Origin: an uncultured Caryophanales bacterium
GTDB lineage: Bacteria; Bacillota_I; Bacilli_A; RFN20; CAG-288
DNA: 64,000 bases
NCBI GenBank assembly: GCA_949287425.1
Contig: CASEGJ010000003.1
Location: 72,993-136,992, forward strand
Direction: 5' to 3'
Shown here: positions 28,977 to 39,877 of the stretch, one piece after another
How positions within the stretch are numbered: the first letter of the stretch is position 1
How the letters are laid out: every line of letters begins with the position of its first letter
The notes under the pieces: model-generated
Seen by the model: only the letters and a program-made list of their open reading frames with translations
Told to the model about the DNA's origin: nothing
Database searches by the model: none
Made by a program: the position numbers and the translations under genes

Positions 28977-30219
28977 CTGCGCTTGGTTCAATAAAAATAT
29001 CTAAATAGTTATTAATGTTATCATAGCTAGCTTTAATAGCTAATCCATTATTGTTAATATAATATTTGCTATTTGAATTATAGCCCCAATTAGAATCACT
29101 AGCTAATAAATTGTTGTAATTTTCAGCAGCTTTTGTATCGCTAGTAGGGATATAGATATCTAGCATATACGAACTATATTCACCATAGTTAATAGCGGCA
29201 ATATAGAAGTTGCTGTTAGTTGTTAGTTTCTGACTTGGAATTGGGATATTTAAGTTATTTTCATTTATATCTATTTGAAAAATTATATTAATTAGATTAG
29301 CTAATTCGGCGTTAGTAAAAAAGCCATTACATAAATATACTCCATTATCTTCAAAATAATTTGATTCGATAAAAATAGTAAAACTATTTTCATCTTTAGT
29401 TAAGAAAATAATATTGGTTTTATCTTGGCTTAAATAGCAATCGTAATAGGAATCGTAAATATAGTTGTTATTTGTTAAAACATCTATGTAATTATTTAAA
29501 TCAGTTTGAACTGAGCTAGTATAGCAAGTTAACCCAACTGAATATATCCCAAAACTACCATAAAAAAGCCCAATTTCATATTCACTTATATTGTTGTTAG
29601 ATCCAATTTGAGGAATGTTAATTTGTCGTCCTAAATTGCTAGCAATATAATATGAAAGTTGTTCACTTGGAAAGCTAGTTAATGCTTCTTGAGCCAATAT
29701 ATTAATATAAAGATAACCTTCATCAATAGCTAATTGTTCTGGTAGATAATTATTAGAATCAATTAAACTAGTTGAAAGAGCTATTTCCATTTCTAATTTA
29801 ACATCGTTAATAGTGGTTTTTAATAAATATAAACCCTCAGGGACATCGCTATAATTAGAAGTGACATCTTCATAGTTATTTTCTAAAAATATATCTAAGC
29901 AAGGATCTAAAAGTTCTTGTTTACTACCTTTAGTAGTTGAACCTAAAATAAATAAATTAGTTTCTTCATCACCAACAGCGTTAAATTCTATCCCTAAATC
30001 TAGATAAGGAATCTCTTGATTTAAAAGACAAACTTTCATAAGTGATAAAGTTTCTTCATCCCAGGATTTTAAATCTTGATTAGAAGAAGTTGGTTGCTGA
30101 GTTGAAGATGAAGTTGAAGAAGCCTGAGAATTTGAAGAAGTAGATGAATTTGAAGCTGTCGAATTACAACTAACTAAACCTAAACTTAAAACTAACAATG
30201 GTAAAATAGCTTTTTTCAT
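28963..30219 (-). CDS. Lipoprotein with Ser-rich linker, unknown function
   Basis: 418 aa. Lipobox LVSC, Cys18, then a Ser/Thr/Asn/Gln linker to about residue 48. The mature protein has three similar modules (starting near DLKSWDEETLSLMKV, SEQLSYYIASNLGR and NGFFTNAELANLINI), each with a predicted helix then beta-strands. The plan resembles the lipoprotein at 17244-18128, which has about two modules. AGAAAGGAT precedes the ATG. The family is not recognised. Confidence 0.6.
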   Translation of the reverse strand: MKKAILPLLVLSLGLVSCNSTASNSSTSSNSQASSTSSSTQQPTSSNQDLKSWDEETLSLMKVCLLNQEIPYLDLGIEFNAVGDEETNLFILGSTTKGSKQELLDPCLDIFLENNYEDVTSNYSDVPEGLYLLKTTINDVKLEMEIALSTSLIDSNNYLPEQLAIDEGYLYINILAQEALTSFPSEQLSYYIASNLGRQINIPQIGSNNNISEYEIGLFYGSFGIYSVGLTCYTSSVQTDLNNYIDVLTNNNYIYDSYYDCYLSQDKTNIIFLTKDENSFTIFIESNYFEDNGVYLCNGFFTNAELANLINIIFQIDINENNLNIPIPSQKLTTNSNFYIAAINYGEYSSYMLDIYIPTSDTKAAENYNNLLASDSNWGYNSNSKYYINNNGLAIKASYDNINNYLDIFIEPSAAILV

Positions 30220-30292
30220 ATTGATCGATCCTTTCTAAAATTACTCGCTTTAATTACTTCAATTATAAAGAAAAAATAAGTTGATAACAATT

Positions 30293-30327
30293 AAAAAACG
30301 ACATCGATAGATAAATCTACCGATGCC
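30293..30327 (-). terminator. Terminator of the PL1 pectate-lyase gene
   Basis: On the - strand GGCATCGGTAGAT / ATCTATCGATGTC form a 13-bp stem with a two-base loop, followed by GTTTTTT. Confidence 0.88.
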
Positions 30328-30362
30328 ATTTGATTAATAGATAATTAATTATGTAAGTTTAA

Positions 30363-32399
<2,037 letters not shown>

Positions 32400-32480
32400 A
32401 AATAATTTCTCCTTGTCTATATTTTTTGTTTTTATTAGTTTTATAAATTGAAAATGGGTAATTAAATTAGAATTGATTTA

Positions 32481-32726
32481 CTAAGTCATTGGTTTTCTCC
32501 TTTCATTTAAACTTCCACGCAAAATAAAATCGTTAAGAAATTTCTTAACGAATAAAAAGCAAGATGATATTAATAAATGTTTATAACTAAATAAAACTGA
32601 AGAATTTAGCTGACTGGGGGGGGGAGTCATATTTTTACTTTCAAAAGCAAAAATATGAAAATAATTTAATTTGATATTATCTAATTGATTAGAATAAAAG
32701 TTTAGTAAGCGAGCTAACTTTCTCAT
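32481..32726 (-). CDS. Possible leader ORF upstream of the PL1 gene, containing a C9 tract
   Basis: 81 codons starting at an ATG (32724-32726) only about ten bases after the -10 box, so it would be translated from a nearly leaderless mRNA. It contains the coding-strand C9 run (Pro-Pro-Pro), passes through the hairpin at 32530-32551 and ends 81 bases before the PL1 start. The protein has no recognisable homology and odd composition. Near its end AAAGGAG precedes an ATG ACT TAG mini-ORF. It may be chance; its placement makes it worth recording. Confidence 0.25.
   Translation of the reverse strand: MRKLARLLNFYSNQLDNIKLNYFHIFAFESKNMTPPPSQLNSSVLFSYKHLLISSCFLFVKKFLNDFILRGSLNERRKPMT
32518..32551 (-). 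terminator. Perfect palindrome with T-rich tail, possible attenuator in the PL1 leader
   Basis: CGTTAAGAAATTTCTTAACG (32531-32550) is a perfect 20-bp palindrome, extended by one A-T pair. On the - strand it is followed by TTTTATTTT, so it could act as an intrinsic terminator between the promoter and the PL1 gene. Confidence 0.5.
32616..32624. repeat. G9 homopolymer (C9 on the coding strand of the leader)
   Basis: Nine G in a strongly AT-rich background, flanked by TGACT and AGTCA arms. Tracts of this length are typical slipped-strand mutation sites. Confidence 0.9.
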
Positions 32727-32735
32727 ATCACCCGA

Positions 32736-32777
32736 ATTATAAATAAGAGCATTTTATAAATCAAGTAAGCGGTTTCA
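32736..32777 (-). promoter_or_regulatory. Promoter and cre-like operator of the PL1 transcription unit
   Basis: On the - strand: -35 TTGATT (32764-32759), 17-bp spacer, consensus -10 TATAAT (32741-32736). Directly abutting the -35 box is TGAAACCGCTTACT (32777-32764), which fits the cre consensus at all but the last base and is nearly the same as the operator at 39761-39774. Confidence 0.75.
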
Positions 32778-33158
32778 TTTTTGTGTTATAAGCATAAGTC
32801 ACTTTTAAAAGCATATTATTTATAAGCATATAAATAATATAAATTTACAAAATGCAGTTTTATTAATGGCTTAAATAAGGTTTAATACACTTGATTTTAT
32901 GTTGCTAAAATATAGATGTGAATACTAGTTAGATAAGCTAGTTTTAAATGAATTGTTTTAAATTAAACTTGAATGAATATGTTTTAATATGCTTACTTTA
33001 TAAAAAGGGTAAAATTACCCAAAAATTAAAGTTGATAATGGCTTTAGCAATTAAATTTCCAAAACACTTAAATTTAGTTGAGAAAATTGGAATTTGAACA
33101 TAAAAATGGACGCTTATATATAATTTTCAATTTATCAAATTAATCAAATTTTTAATTG
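32778..33158. other. Intergenic region without recognisable gene
   Basis: Very AT-rich; no gene, tRNA or strong hairpin was seen between the PL1 promoter and the next gene's promoter. Confidence 0.6.
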
Positions 33159-33167
33159 TGCTAAAAT
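33159..33167 (+). promoter_or_regulatory. Extended -10 promoter of the membrane protein at 33189
   Basis: TGCTAAAAT, identical to the element upstream of 26609, is followed by GCGGGGAA as a ribosome site. The -35 region is weak. Confidence 0.5.
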
Positions 33168-33188
33168 TAGTTTAGCGGGGAACTTAAT

Positions 33189-33761
33189 ATGGAAAATACA
33201 GATAAAATTAAATTGGAAGATGTTTTATATTACAGGTCTTGGAAAAAGTGGTTAGATATACTTTGGATGATTAATGCTATTTTAATAATTCTTATTCTTA
33301 TTTTTCTAATTGTTTGGATAATGTTTATTAGTTCTAATAATTGGGAAGTAGGAGCTTGGTTTATGGTGGTGTTTTTTGTGTTTGTTTATTGTGAAATCGC
33401 CGGAGTAGTACTTTTATGTTCATTTTATTTTGATTCAAATACTAAAAATATAAAAGAAGCCACAAAACAAACAGGTTTTATACAAGATGTGATTTTATCT
33501 GAAATTATTATACCTACGTTAGATAATCAAGTTAGCGTTGAATTAGTTAATATGTTTCGGTTTTTTAGAAAAAGCAGAAATGAGCAATCATATATACTTG
33601 GGAAAACTATGATAGATGATAAAGAAGAGAGCTTATCAATATATTGTTTAGGGACTTCTGTTAGAAATTATAAAGCGTTAAATATCAATGGAAAATATAG
33701 ATGCTTTATCTATAAAGTAAATTATACTGGTAAGTATATTGGTATATTATTAAATAAATAA
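33189..33761 (+). CDS. Membrane protein of unknown function
   Basis: 190 aa. Two strongly hydrophobic helices (about residues 24-49 and 56-80) lie between a short charged N-terminus and a C-terminal cytoplasmic domain of about 105 residues. That domain is mixed alpha/beta and ends GKYRCFIYKVNYTGKYIGILLN. I do not recognise the family. It is separated by 74 bases from the acetyltransferase gene and may be a single-gene unit. Confidence 0.6.
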   Translation: MENTDKIKLEDVLYYRSWKKWLDILWMINAILIILILIFLIVWIMFISSNNWEVGAWFMVVFFVFVYCEIAGVVLLCSFYFDSNTKNIKEATKQTGFIQDVILSEIIIPTLDNQVSVELVNMFRFFRKSRNEQSYILGKTMIDDKEESLSIYCLGTSVRNYKALNINGKYRCFIYKVNYTGKYIGILLNK

Positions 33762-33835
33762 AACATATATAGCAAAGACAAATACTTTTAAAATCGTGCT
33801 TATTTTCTTAGAATATTAGTTGATAGGAATTTATT

Positions 33836-34255
33836 ATGCTTAGATTATTTACTAAAGAAGATTATGGATTTGCAAGCAAGTTACTACCTAGATTAACTCA
33901 TAAATATTTTGATATTTATTTAAATAGTCAAACGGGATTTATTATTGAAGATAATAACTTAGAAAGTGTTGGAATTTTACTTTATTCTTTTTTATGGGAG
34001 AAATTACCTTTTGTTCAACATTTAATAATTTTAGAAAGTAAAAGAAATCAAGGCTATGGTAGTTTAGCTTTAACTGATTTTGAAAATATAATGAAGCAAC
34101 AAGGTTATAAATTAGTTATGCTCTCCACTCAAGTTGATGAAAAGGCCCAGTTTTTATATAGAAAATTAGGTTATATCGATTGCGGATCTCTATTTTTTGA
34201 AAACACTAATTTCGATCAGCCTTGTGAATTGTTTTTAAAAAAGAAATTAGATTAA
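33836..34255 (+). CDS. GNAT-family N-acetyltransferase
   Basis: 139 aa. Acetyl-CoA motif: LIILESKRNQGYGSLALTDF, with RNQGYG as the pyrophosphate loop; the C-terminal FLYRKLGYIDCG is typical. The N-terminus is short and the substrate unknown. It lies four bases before the PfkB kinase gene and probably starts the operon kinase-glucosidase, so the substrate could be linked to sugar metabolism (inference from position only). Confidence 0.8.
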   Translation: MLRLFTKEDYGFASKLLPRLTHKYFDIYLNSQTGFIIEDNNLESVGILLYSFLWEKLPFVQHLIILESKRNQGYGSLALTDFENIMKQQGYKLVMLSTQVDEKAQFLYRKLGYIDCGSLFFENTNFDQPCELFLKKKLD

Positions 34256-34259
34256 TATC

Positions 34260-35204
34260 ATGAGTAAAATAATTGGATTAGGTGAAGTCTTACTTGACTA
34301 TGTTAAGCAAGGAAACAATTTAGATAAATTTGTCGGAGGAGCTATATTAAATTTTTTGGCTATGACAAGTAAATTTGCTCCTTCATATTTAATAACTTGT
34401 TTAGGTTATGATGAAGATTCTAATTTGGCATTAAAGACAATAAAAGATGAAAATATTAATTGTGATTTTGTCAAATTTAATAAAGATGTACAATTAGCTC
34501 ATTCCATCGCAAGCATAGATCCAATTACTAAAGATAGAAGTTTTGAGTTTGATTTAGAAAAAGCATCTTTTTTAGATATTAATGAAGATGATATTAATCA
34601 AGATTATTTTTTAAAATGTGATTTATTTCATATAGGTAGTGTTATTTTATTAAATCAACAAACTTTTTTAGCTCAGTTAAAAGGATGCAAAATAGCTAAA
34701 GAAAACGATGTTTTAATTAGTTTTGATCCAAATTTTAGACCGGCTTTATTTAAAAAAGGTCAACAAGAAGAGTTAGTTAAACAGTTTTTAAATTACGCGA
34801 ATATCGTAAAATTAGGTATAGATGAGATAAGCTTAATTAGTAAAGGTAACAATTTAGAAGCACAAGTTAAATATCTATTTGATAATTATTTGAATATTCA
34901 AGTTATTTTAATTACATTAGCTAGTAAAGGTATGTCTTTATTTTTAAAAGATGGTAGACAATTTAGTTGTAATAGTTATAAACCTGATATCATGGTAGAT
35001 ACTATAGGTTGTGGAGATATTAGCTATGGAACTTTTATCGGATATTTGTTTTCTAAAGGAAGATTAACTATTTGTGATATTTTAAACACAAAAGACGATG
35101 AATTTCAAAAAGCTATTGAATATGCTAGTAAAGCAGGTAGTTTACAGTGTCAGCATAAATCGGCTTTTCCTATTCCAAAACTAAAAGATATTTATAATAT
35201 ATAA
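34260..35204 (+). CDS. PfkB-family sugar kinase, fructokinase-like
   Basis: 314 aa. The N-terminal GLGEVLLDY and FVGGAILNFLAMTSKF correspond to the substrate-binding GG motif, and DTIGCGDISYGTF (about residues 250-262) holds the catalytic Asp of the family's DTxGxGD motif. It phosphorylates a hexose or related sugar with ATP in the cytoplasm; the GEVLxD start is typical of fructokinases and KDG kinases. It is followed six bases later by a GH3 glucosidase, so the pair probably hydrolyses an imported disaccharide and traps the product. Confidence 0.86.
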   Translation: MSKIIGLGEVLLDYVKQGNNLDKFVGGAILNFLAMTSKFAPSYLITCLGYDEDSNLALKTIKDENINCDFVKFNKDVQLAHSIASIDPITKDRSFEFDLEKASFLDINEDDINQDYFLKCDLFHIGSVILLNQQTFLAQLKGCKIAKENDVLISFDPNFRPALFKKGQQEELVKQFLNYANIVKLGIDEISLISKGNNLEAQVKYLFDNYLNIQVILITLASKGMSLFLKDGRQFSCNSYKPDIMVDTIGCGDISYGTFIGYLFSKGRLTICDILNTKDDEFQKAIEYASKAGSLQCQHKSAFPIPKLKDIYNI

Positions 35205-35210
35205 GTAAAT

Positions 35211-37637
35211 ATGGATATTGATTTATTAATTTCTCAACTTAGTTTATTAGAAAAAGCCAAGTTAGTTGCTGGATATAAATTTATGTTAACTTATCCAGTA
35301 AAAAGGCTTAATATCCCTAGTATTGTAACTAGTGATGGTCCTAATGGGTTAAGAAAACAATCAAATAAAAAAGATAATGGAGTTAATGTTTCTGAAATAG
35401 CTACATGCTTTCCTTCATCTACTAATTTAGCTTCTAGTTGGAATATCGATTTAGCTTATTTAGAAGGACAAGCTATTGCAAAAGAATGCAAATATTACAA
35501 TGTTAACATTTTACTCGCTCCTGGAGTAAATATTAAAAGAAATCCATTAAATGGTAGAAATTTTGAATATTATTCAGAAGATCCTTATATTAGTTATAAA
35601 ATCGCTTCACACTTTATAAATGGCGTTCAAGGTGAAAATGTTGGAGCTTGTATTAAACATTATGCAGGGAATAATAATGAAGATCTTCGCTTTGTTGGCA
35701 ATTCAATTATAGATAAAAGAAGTTTAAATGAAATATATTTAAAAGCTTTTGAAAAGGTAATTAAAGAAGTTAAACCTGCATGTATAATGTCAGCTTATAA
35801 TAAGCTAAATAACGTATTTTGTTCAGAAAACAAAGAACTTTTAACGACGATATTAAAAGATAAGTGGAATTATGATGGGTTAGTAATGACTGACTGGGGC
35901 GGAATGCATAATAAGATTAATTCTTTAAAAGCTGGTTTAGATTTAGAAATGCCGGGTGATAATAAATATAACGTTAAACAAATTATAGATGCTATTAATT
36001 CTAATCAATTAGATATTAAAGATTTAGATAGAGCGGTGAGAAATGTTTTAAAGTTAATAGATAAATATTCAAAAGTTTCTAAACTAAATAGTTTAGATTT
36101 TGAAAAGCACAGTCAATTAGCACGTAAAATTGCCGAAGATTCTATTGTATTATTAAAAAACGAAAAAGACATTTTACCTCTTAATACAAATAGAAAATAT
36201 TTAGTTGTTGGAGACTTATTTTCTAAAATGAGGTATCAAGGAGCTGGAAGCTCTATGATTAATCCTTATAAAATAGTTTCTCCTAAAGATGGTTTTGATA
36301 AATTAAAAATCGATTATGAATTTGAATTGGGTTATAAAGAAAATCAAATAGAAGTAGATGAATACATTTTAAATAGCGCAATTAATAAAGCTAAAGAATA
36401 TGAAACTATTGTTGTTTTTATTGGATTAACTGATTATGTTGAATCTGAAGGTGGAAATAGAAGAGATTTAAAATTACCTGTTAACCAGTTAAAATTAATG
36501 GAAGAATTAATAAAACTAAACAAAAAGATAATAGTTTGTTTATTTGGTGGTAGTGTAGTTGAACTTCCGTTTTTAGATAAAATACAAGCTTTAATTAACA
36601 TGCATCTTCCAGGTCAAGAAGGAGGATTAGCGTGTAGTAATGTCTTGTTTGGAAAAGTTAATCCAAGTGGAAGATTAACTGAAACCTGGATAAAAAAATA
36701 TGAAGATGTTCCTTTTTACAAAGAATATAATTCTTCATTTAACGAAGTTTATAAAGAAAGTATTTTTGTAGGATATAGATATTATTTAACTTGCCAAAAG
36801 GAAGTTAATTTTCCGTTCGGTTATGGTTTATCATATACGAAATTCGAATATTCTAATCTAGAAATTAAAAAAGATAATAGCATTATAAAAATAAGTTTAA
36901 ATGTTAAAAATACAGGAAATAGATATGGTGGAGAAGTCATTCAAATATATGTTAGCAATTTGATTCCTAATTTTGTTAAACCATATAGAGAACTAAAAGG
37001 TTTTGATAAAGTATATTTAAAGCCAAATGAAACAAAAAGAGTGGAAATTAATATAGATATTAACGATTTATCATATTTTAATATTAAACAAGATAGGTGG
37101 ATTTTATTAGAAGGTAAATATTCAATTCATGCTTGTAAAAACGCTAATGAAACAGTTTTAAGTCAAGAGATATTTATATCTGGGGAAAAATATAATTGTC
37201 CATATTCTAAAGAAATAAACGATATATATTTAAATTTAGAATTTGACAAGGTTGATAATAGAATCTTTGAAAAGATGTCAAATTTAACAATTCCTAAATT
37301 AGAAAGCAAATTACCTTTAACTATCGAATCGCAATTTAAAGATCTTCAACTTACTAAAATAGGTAAATTAATATACAAGATATTGATGATGTATGTGAAT
37401 ATAGACTTAAAAAGAGCTAGTAAGTTAAAACCGGGTCCTAAAAAAGATAACAGGATTAAGGGAGCTTTATTTTTAAAAAGAATTTTTAATTCTAATTCTT
37501 TTATATGTATGTCTAATTCATCAGCTAAACAACTGACTTACAATATCGCTAATGGAATTGTTTTACTTGCTAATGGGCATGTTTTTAAAGGGATAAAAAG
37601 TATATTTACTAGAATTAAATTGCCGAAAGAAAAATAA
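35211..37637 (+). CDS. GH3-family beta-glucosidase
   Basis: 808 aa without signal peptide, thus cytoplasmic. Residues 1-300 are the GH3 TIM barrel, with KHYAGNNNE and the nucleophile Asp228 in VMTDWGG. The alpha/beta sandwich (about 310-520) has GLTDYVESEGGNRRDLKLP with the likely acid/base region. A fibronectin-III-like domain (NTGNRYGGEVIQIYVSN) follows. The last 120 residues are a basic, helix-rich extension that also occurs in some Firmicute GH3 enzymes. It removes beta-linked glucose or xylose from oligosaccharides. No ribosome site is visible; translation may be coupled to the kinase gene. Confidence 0.92.
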   Translation: MDIDLLISQLSLLEKAKLVAGYKFMLTYPVKRLNIPSIVTSDGPNGLRKQSNKKDNGVNVSEIATCFPSSTNLASSWNIDLAYLEGQAIAKECKYYNVNILLAPGVNIKRNPLNGRNFEYYSEDPYISYKIASHFINGVQGENVGACIKHYAGNNNEDLRFVGNSIIDKRSLNEIYLKAFEKVIKEVKPACIMSAYNKLNNVFCSENKELLTTILKDKWNYDGLVMTDWGGMHNKINSLKAGLDLEMPGDNKYNVKQIIDAINSNQLDIKDLDRAVRNVLKLIDKYSKVSKLNSLDFEKHSQLARKIAEDSIVLLKNEKDILPLNTNRKYLVVGDLFSKMRYQGAGSSMINPYKIVSPKDGFDKLKIDYEFELGYKENQIEVDEYILNSAINKAKEYETIVVFIGLTDYVESEGGNRRDLKLPVNQLKLMEELIKLNKKIIVCLFGGSVVELPFLDKIQALINMHLPGQEGGLACSNVLFGKVNPSGRLTETWIKKYEDVPFYKEYNSSFNEVYKESIFVGYRYYLTCQKEVNFPFGYGLSYTKFEYSNLEIKKDNSIIKISLNVKNTGNRYGGEVIQIYVSNLIPNFVKPYRELKGFDKVYLKPNETKRVEINIDINDLSYFNIKQDRWILLEGKYSIHACKNANETVLSQEIFISGEKYNCPYSKEINDIYLNLEFDKVDNRIFEKMSNLTIPKLESKLPLTIESQFKDLQLTKIGKLIYKILMMYVNIDLKRASKLKPGPKKDNRIKGALFLKRIFNSNSFICMSNSSAKQLTYNIANGIVLLANGHVFKGIKSIFTRIKLPKEK

Positions 37638-37670
37638 AACGACTATTAAGATGACTTAATAGTCGTTATT
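37638..37670. terminator. Bidirectional terminator between convergent genes
   Basis: AACGACTATTAAG / CTTAATAGTCGTT form a perfect 13-bp stem with an ATGA loop, shared by the GH3 gene (+) and the EF-G-like gene (-). Confidence 0.85.
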
Positions 37671-37680
37671 GAACTTTATT

Positions 37681-39741
37681 TTATTTTGCAGCTTTATGTT
37701 CTTGAATTATTTTACTTGCGATAGCTTCAGGAACTTTTTCATAACTTTCAAATTGAAGATTAAAATAGCCTGTTCCTTTTGTAATGGATTTAATTTCGTT
37801 AGCGTATTCTTGAATTTCAGCTTCAGGAACTATAGCGACAACATCTAAGGAATTATCTTGGCCTTCATCAGTTGAAAGTATTCTCGCTCTTCTTTTTGTT
37901 AAATCGGATAAGACGTTACCTAGATATTCATTGGTTACGTTAACTACTAATCTATCATATGGTTCTAATAGTATTGGTTCACATTTCATATAGGCTTCTC
38001 TAAAGGCTAAAATAGCAGCGTTTTTAAATGCCATTTCGTTTGAGTCTACTGAATGTTCTTTACCATCTTTTAAATCGGCTTTGACATTGATTACTTTCGC
38101 TCCGATTAACCCACCTTCATTTAAAGCTTCTAAGAAACCTTTTTCAACGGCAGGGAAATAACCTTTTGAAACGTGTCCACCAAAAACAGAAGTGACGAAT
38201 TCAGTTTTATCTGATGGTGAAAACTCCATCATAACTACACCATAATATCCACTACCGCCAGATTGTTTAATATATCTACCTTCAGCTTGAGCGGATTTAG
38301 TAATCGTTTCACGATAGGAAATTTTAACATCTTCTAATTTAAAGTTAATTTGATATTCGTTTTTAAGTTTTTCTAAGATGTAATTTAAATGAGTGGTGTT
38401 TAATCCACCGATAAGAATTTGATTTGTAGTATCTTCTTTTTTAATACCGATAGTTGGATTTTCTAACATTAGTTTTTCAACAGCAGGGAAAAGTTTATCT
38501 AAATCTTTTTTGCTATCTAAAATTACACCTTTAAAATATGTTGGAGTTGGATATTTTACTTCTTTAAACTTCAAGACTTTATCTTTGCTAGATAAACTAT
38601 AAGAAAGTTTAATTCCCTCAAGTCTATTAGTTGCTCCAATATCACCGGCAGAAATTTGATCGGTAGGAGTTAATTTTTCTCCTTGAATATTAAATAAAGA
38701 AGTTATTTTATAGGTTTGATTGTTGTTAGGGCAAATTAATTCATCGCCTAATTTGATAGTACCGGATTGAACTTTAAATACGCTTACTAAGCCTTGATAT
38801 GAAGAATAAGAGTTTTTAAAGATCTGTAGAGAAGTAGGTGAATTGATATCTGTTTTAACATCTACTTCATTTCCTTTATCATCAATAGCTTGAATAGGTT
38901 TTAAATCTAAAGGAGATGGCATAAAATCAACTAACATATCTAATAGTGTTTTAGTGCCGATATCTTTAATAGCTGCACCAACTAAGATTGGATATAATTC
39001 ACCATCTAAAACGCCTTTTCTTAAACCAGTTTTAATTTCTTGGTTAGTTAATTGTTGACCAGAGAAGAATTTTTCTAACATAGCATCATCGCTAGTAGCG
39101 ACAGCTTCACATAGTCTATTGTATAAATTGAAGATGAGTTGTCTTTTATCTTCATAGATAACATCATCAACACAATCAACACCATTATATTTACTAGCTT
39201 TTAATTCAACTACATTAACATATCCATCGAAATTTTCTTTTCTACCGATAGGATAGGAAAATGGCACGCATTTTTGAGCATCTAGTTTTTCTTCAATTTC
39301 AGTTAATAATTTGGTAAAGTCGACATTTTCTTTATCCATTTTACTAACATAGATCAACATTGGTACCCCTCTTTTCTTTAGAAGGTTAAAATTTTTAATA
39401 GTACCAATTTGAACGCCTTTAGTAGCATCTATTACTAAAATGGCTCCTTTAACTAAACGAGTAAGACCTATAGTTTCAAAGATGAAATCATCGTTACCAG
39501 GTAAATCGATAAGGTTAAGTTTATATTCATTATGATAAATAGGAATGATACTTGATGAAATGGAAGATAATTTTTTCTTTTCATCAGGTAGATAATCAGA
39601 AAGAGTATTTTTCTTTTCAATACTACCTTTTTCTTTGATTAAGCCGGATTTAAAAGCCAAGGATTCAACTAAACTTGTTTTGCCACTTCCTTGGTGACCG
39701 ACAATGGCAATGTTTCTAATTTTATCAGGGGTATAGTTCAT
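37681..39741 (-). CDS. EF-G-like GTPase (EF-G2 type) lacking the catalytic histidine
   Basis: 686 aa, full EF-G length with all five domains. G1 is GHQGSGKTS (residues 15-23); G3 reads DLPGND, so Asn83 replaces the His that activates water in EF-G (DTPGH); G4 is SKMD in place of NKxD. Domain IV has SGGSGYYGVVMMEFSP and domain V ends normally. EF-G2-type paralogues commonly have a non-His residue at this place, and the Bacteroides EF-G2 is reported to support translation with little GTPase activity. The normal fusA is not in the window. A cre-like operator lies directly upstream, pointing to control by carbon source. A GAAAGG site precedes the ATG. Confidence 0.88.
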   Translation of the reverse strand: MNYTPDKIRNIAIVGHQGSGKTSLVESLAFKSGLIKEKGSIEKKNTLSDYLPDEKKKLSSISSSIIPIYHNEYKLNLIDLPGNDDFIFETIGLTRLVKGAILVIDATKGVQIGTIKNFNLLKKRGVPMLIYVSKMDKENVDFTKLLTEIEEKLDAQKCVPFSYPIGRKENFDGYVNVVELKASKYNGVDCVDDVIYEDKRQLIFNLYNRLCEAVATSDDAMLEKFFSGQQLTNQEIKTGLRKGVLDGELYPILVGAAIKDIGTKTLLDMLVDFMPSPLDLKPIQAIDDKGNEVDVKTDINSPTSLQIFKNSYSSYQGLVSVFKVQSGTIKLGDELICPNNNQTYKITSLFNIQGEKLTPTDQISAGDIGATNRLEGIKLSYSLSSKDKVLKFKEVKYPTPTYFKGVILDSKKDLDKLFPAVEKLMLENPTIGIKKEDTTNQILIGGLNTTHLNYILEKLKNEYQINFKLEDVKISYRETITKSAQAEGRYIKQSGGSGYYGVVMMEFSPSDKTEFVTSVFGGHVSKGYFPAVEKGFLEALNEGGLIGAKVINVKADLKDGKEHSVDSNEMAFKNAAILAFREAYMKCEPILLEPYDRLVVNVTNEYLGNVLSDLTKRRARILSTDEGQDNSLDVVAIVPEAEIQEYANEIKSITKGTGYFNLQFESYEKVPEAIASKIIQEHKAAK

Positions 39742-39760
39742 GATTTTTGCCTTTCTAACT

Positions 39761-39789
39761 TGTAACCGCTTACATGTATTAATATTATA
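39761..39789 (-). promoter_or_regulatory. -10 box with cre-like operator for the EF-G-like gene
   Basis: On the - strand a TATAAT (39789-39784) is followed, at the expected transcription start, by the operator TGTAAGCGGTTACA (39774-39761; other strand TGTAACCGCTTACA), which fits the cre consensus fully. This road-block position is the same as at 11741-11768. Confidence 0.75.
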
Positions 39790-39846
39790 TCTTATTATTT
39801 AATAAATTTATAGATATATTTTTGAATGTGACTCTGGTCAGTGATC

Positions 39847-39864
39847 AATCACAAAAATGTGATT
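39847..39864. promoter_or_regulatory. Inverted repeat upstream of the broken DUF4143 gene
   Basis: AATCACA and TGTGATT are separated by four A, immediately before the GGGAGG ribosome site of the gene at 39878; possibly an autoregulatory operator. Confidence 0.35.
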
Positions 39865-39877
39865 AGTGGGAGGCAAA

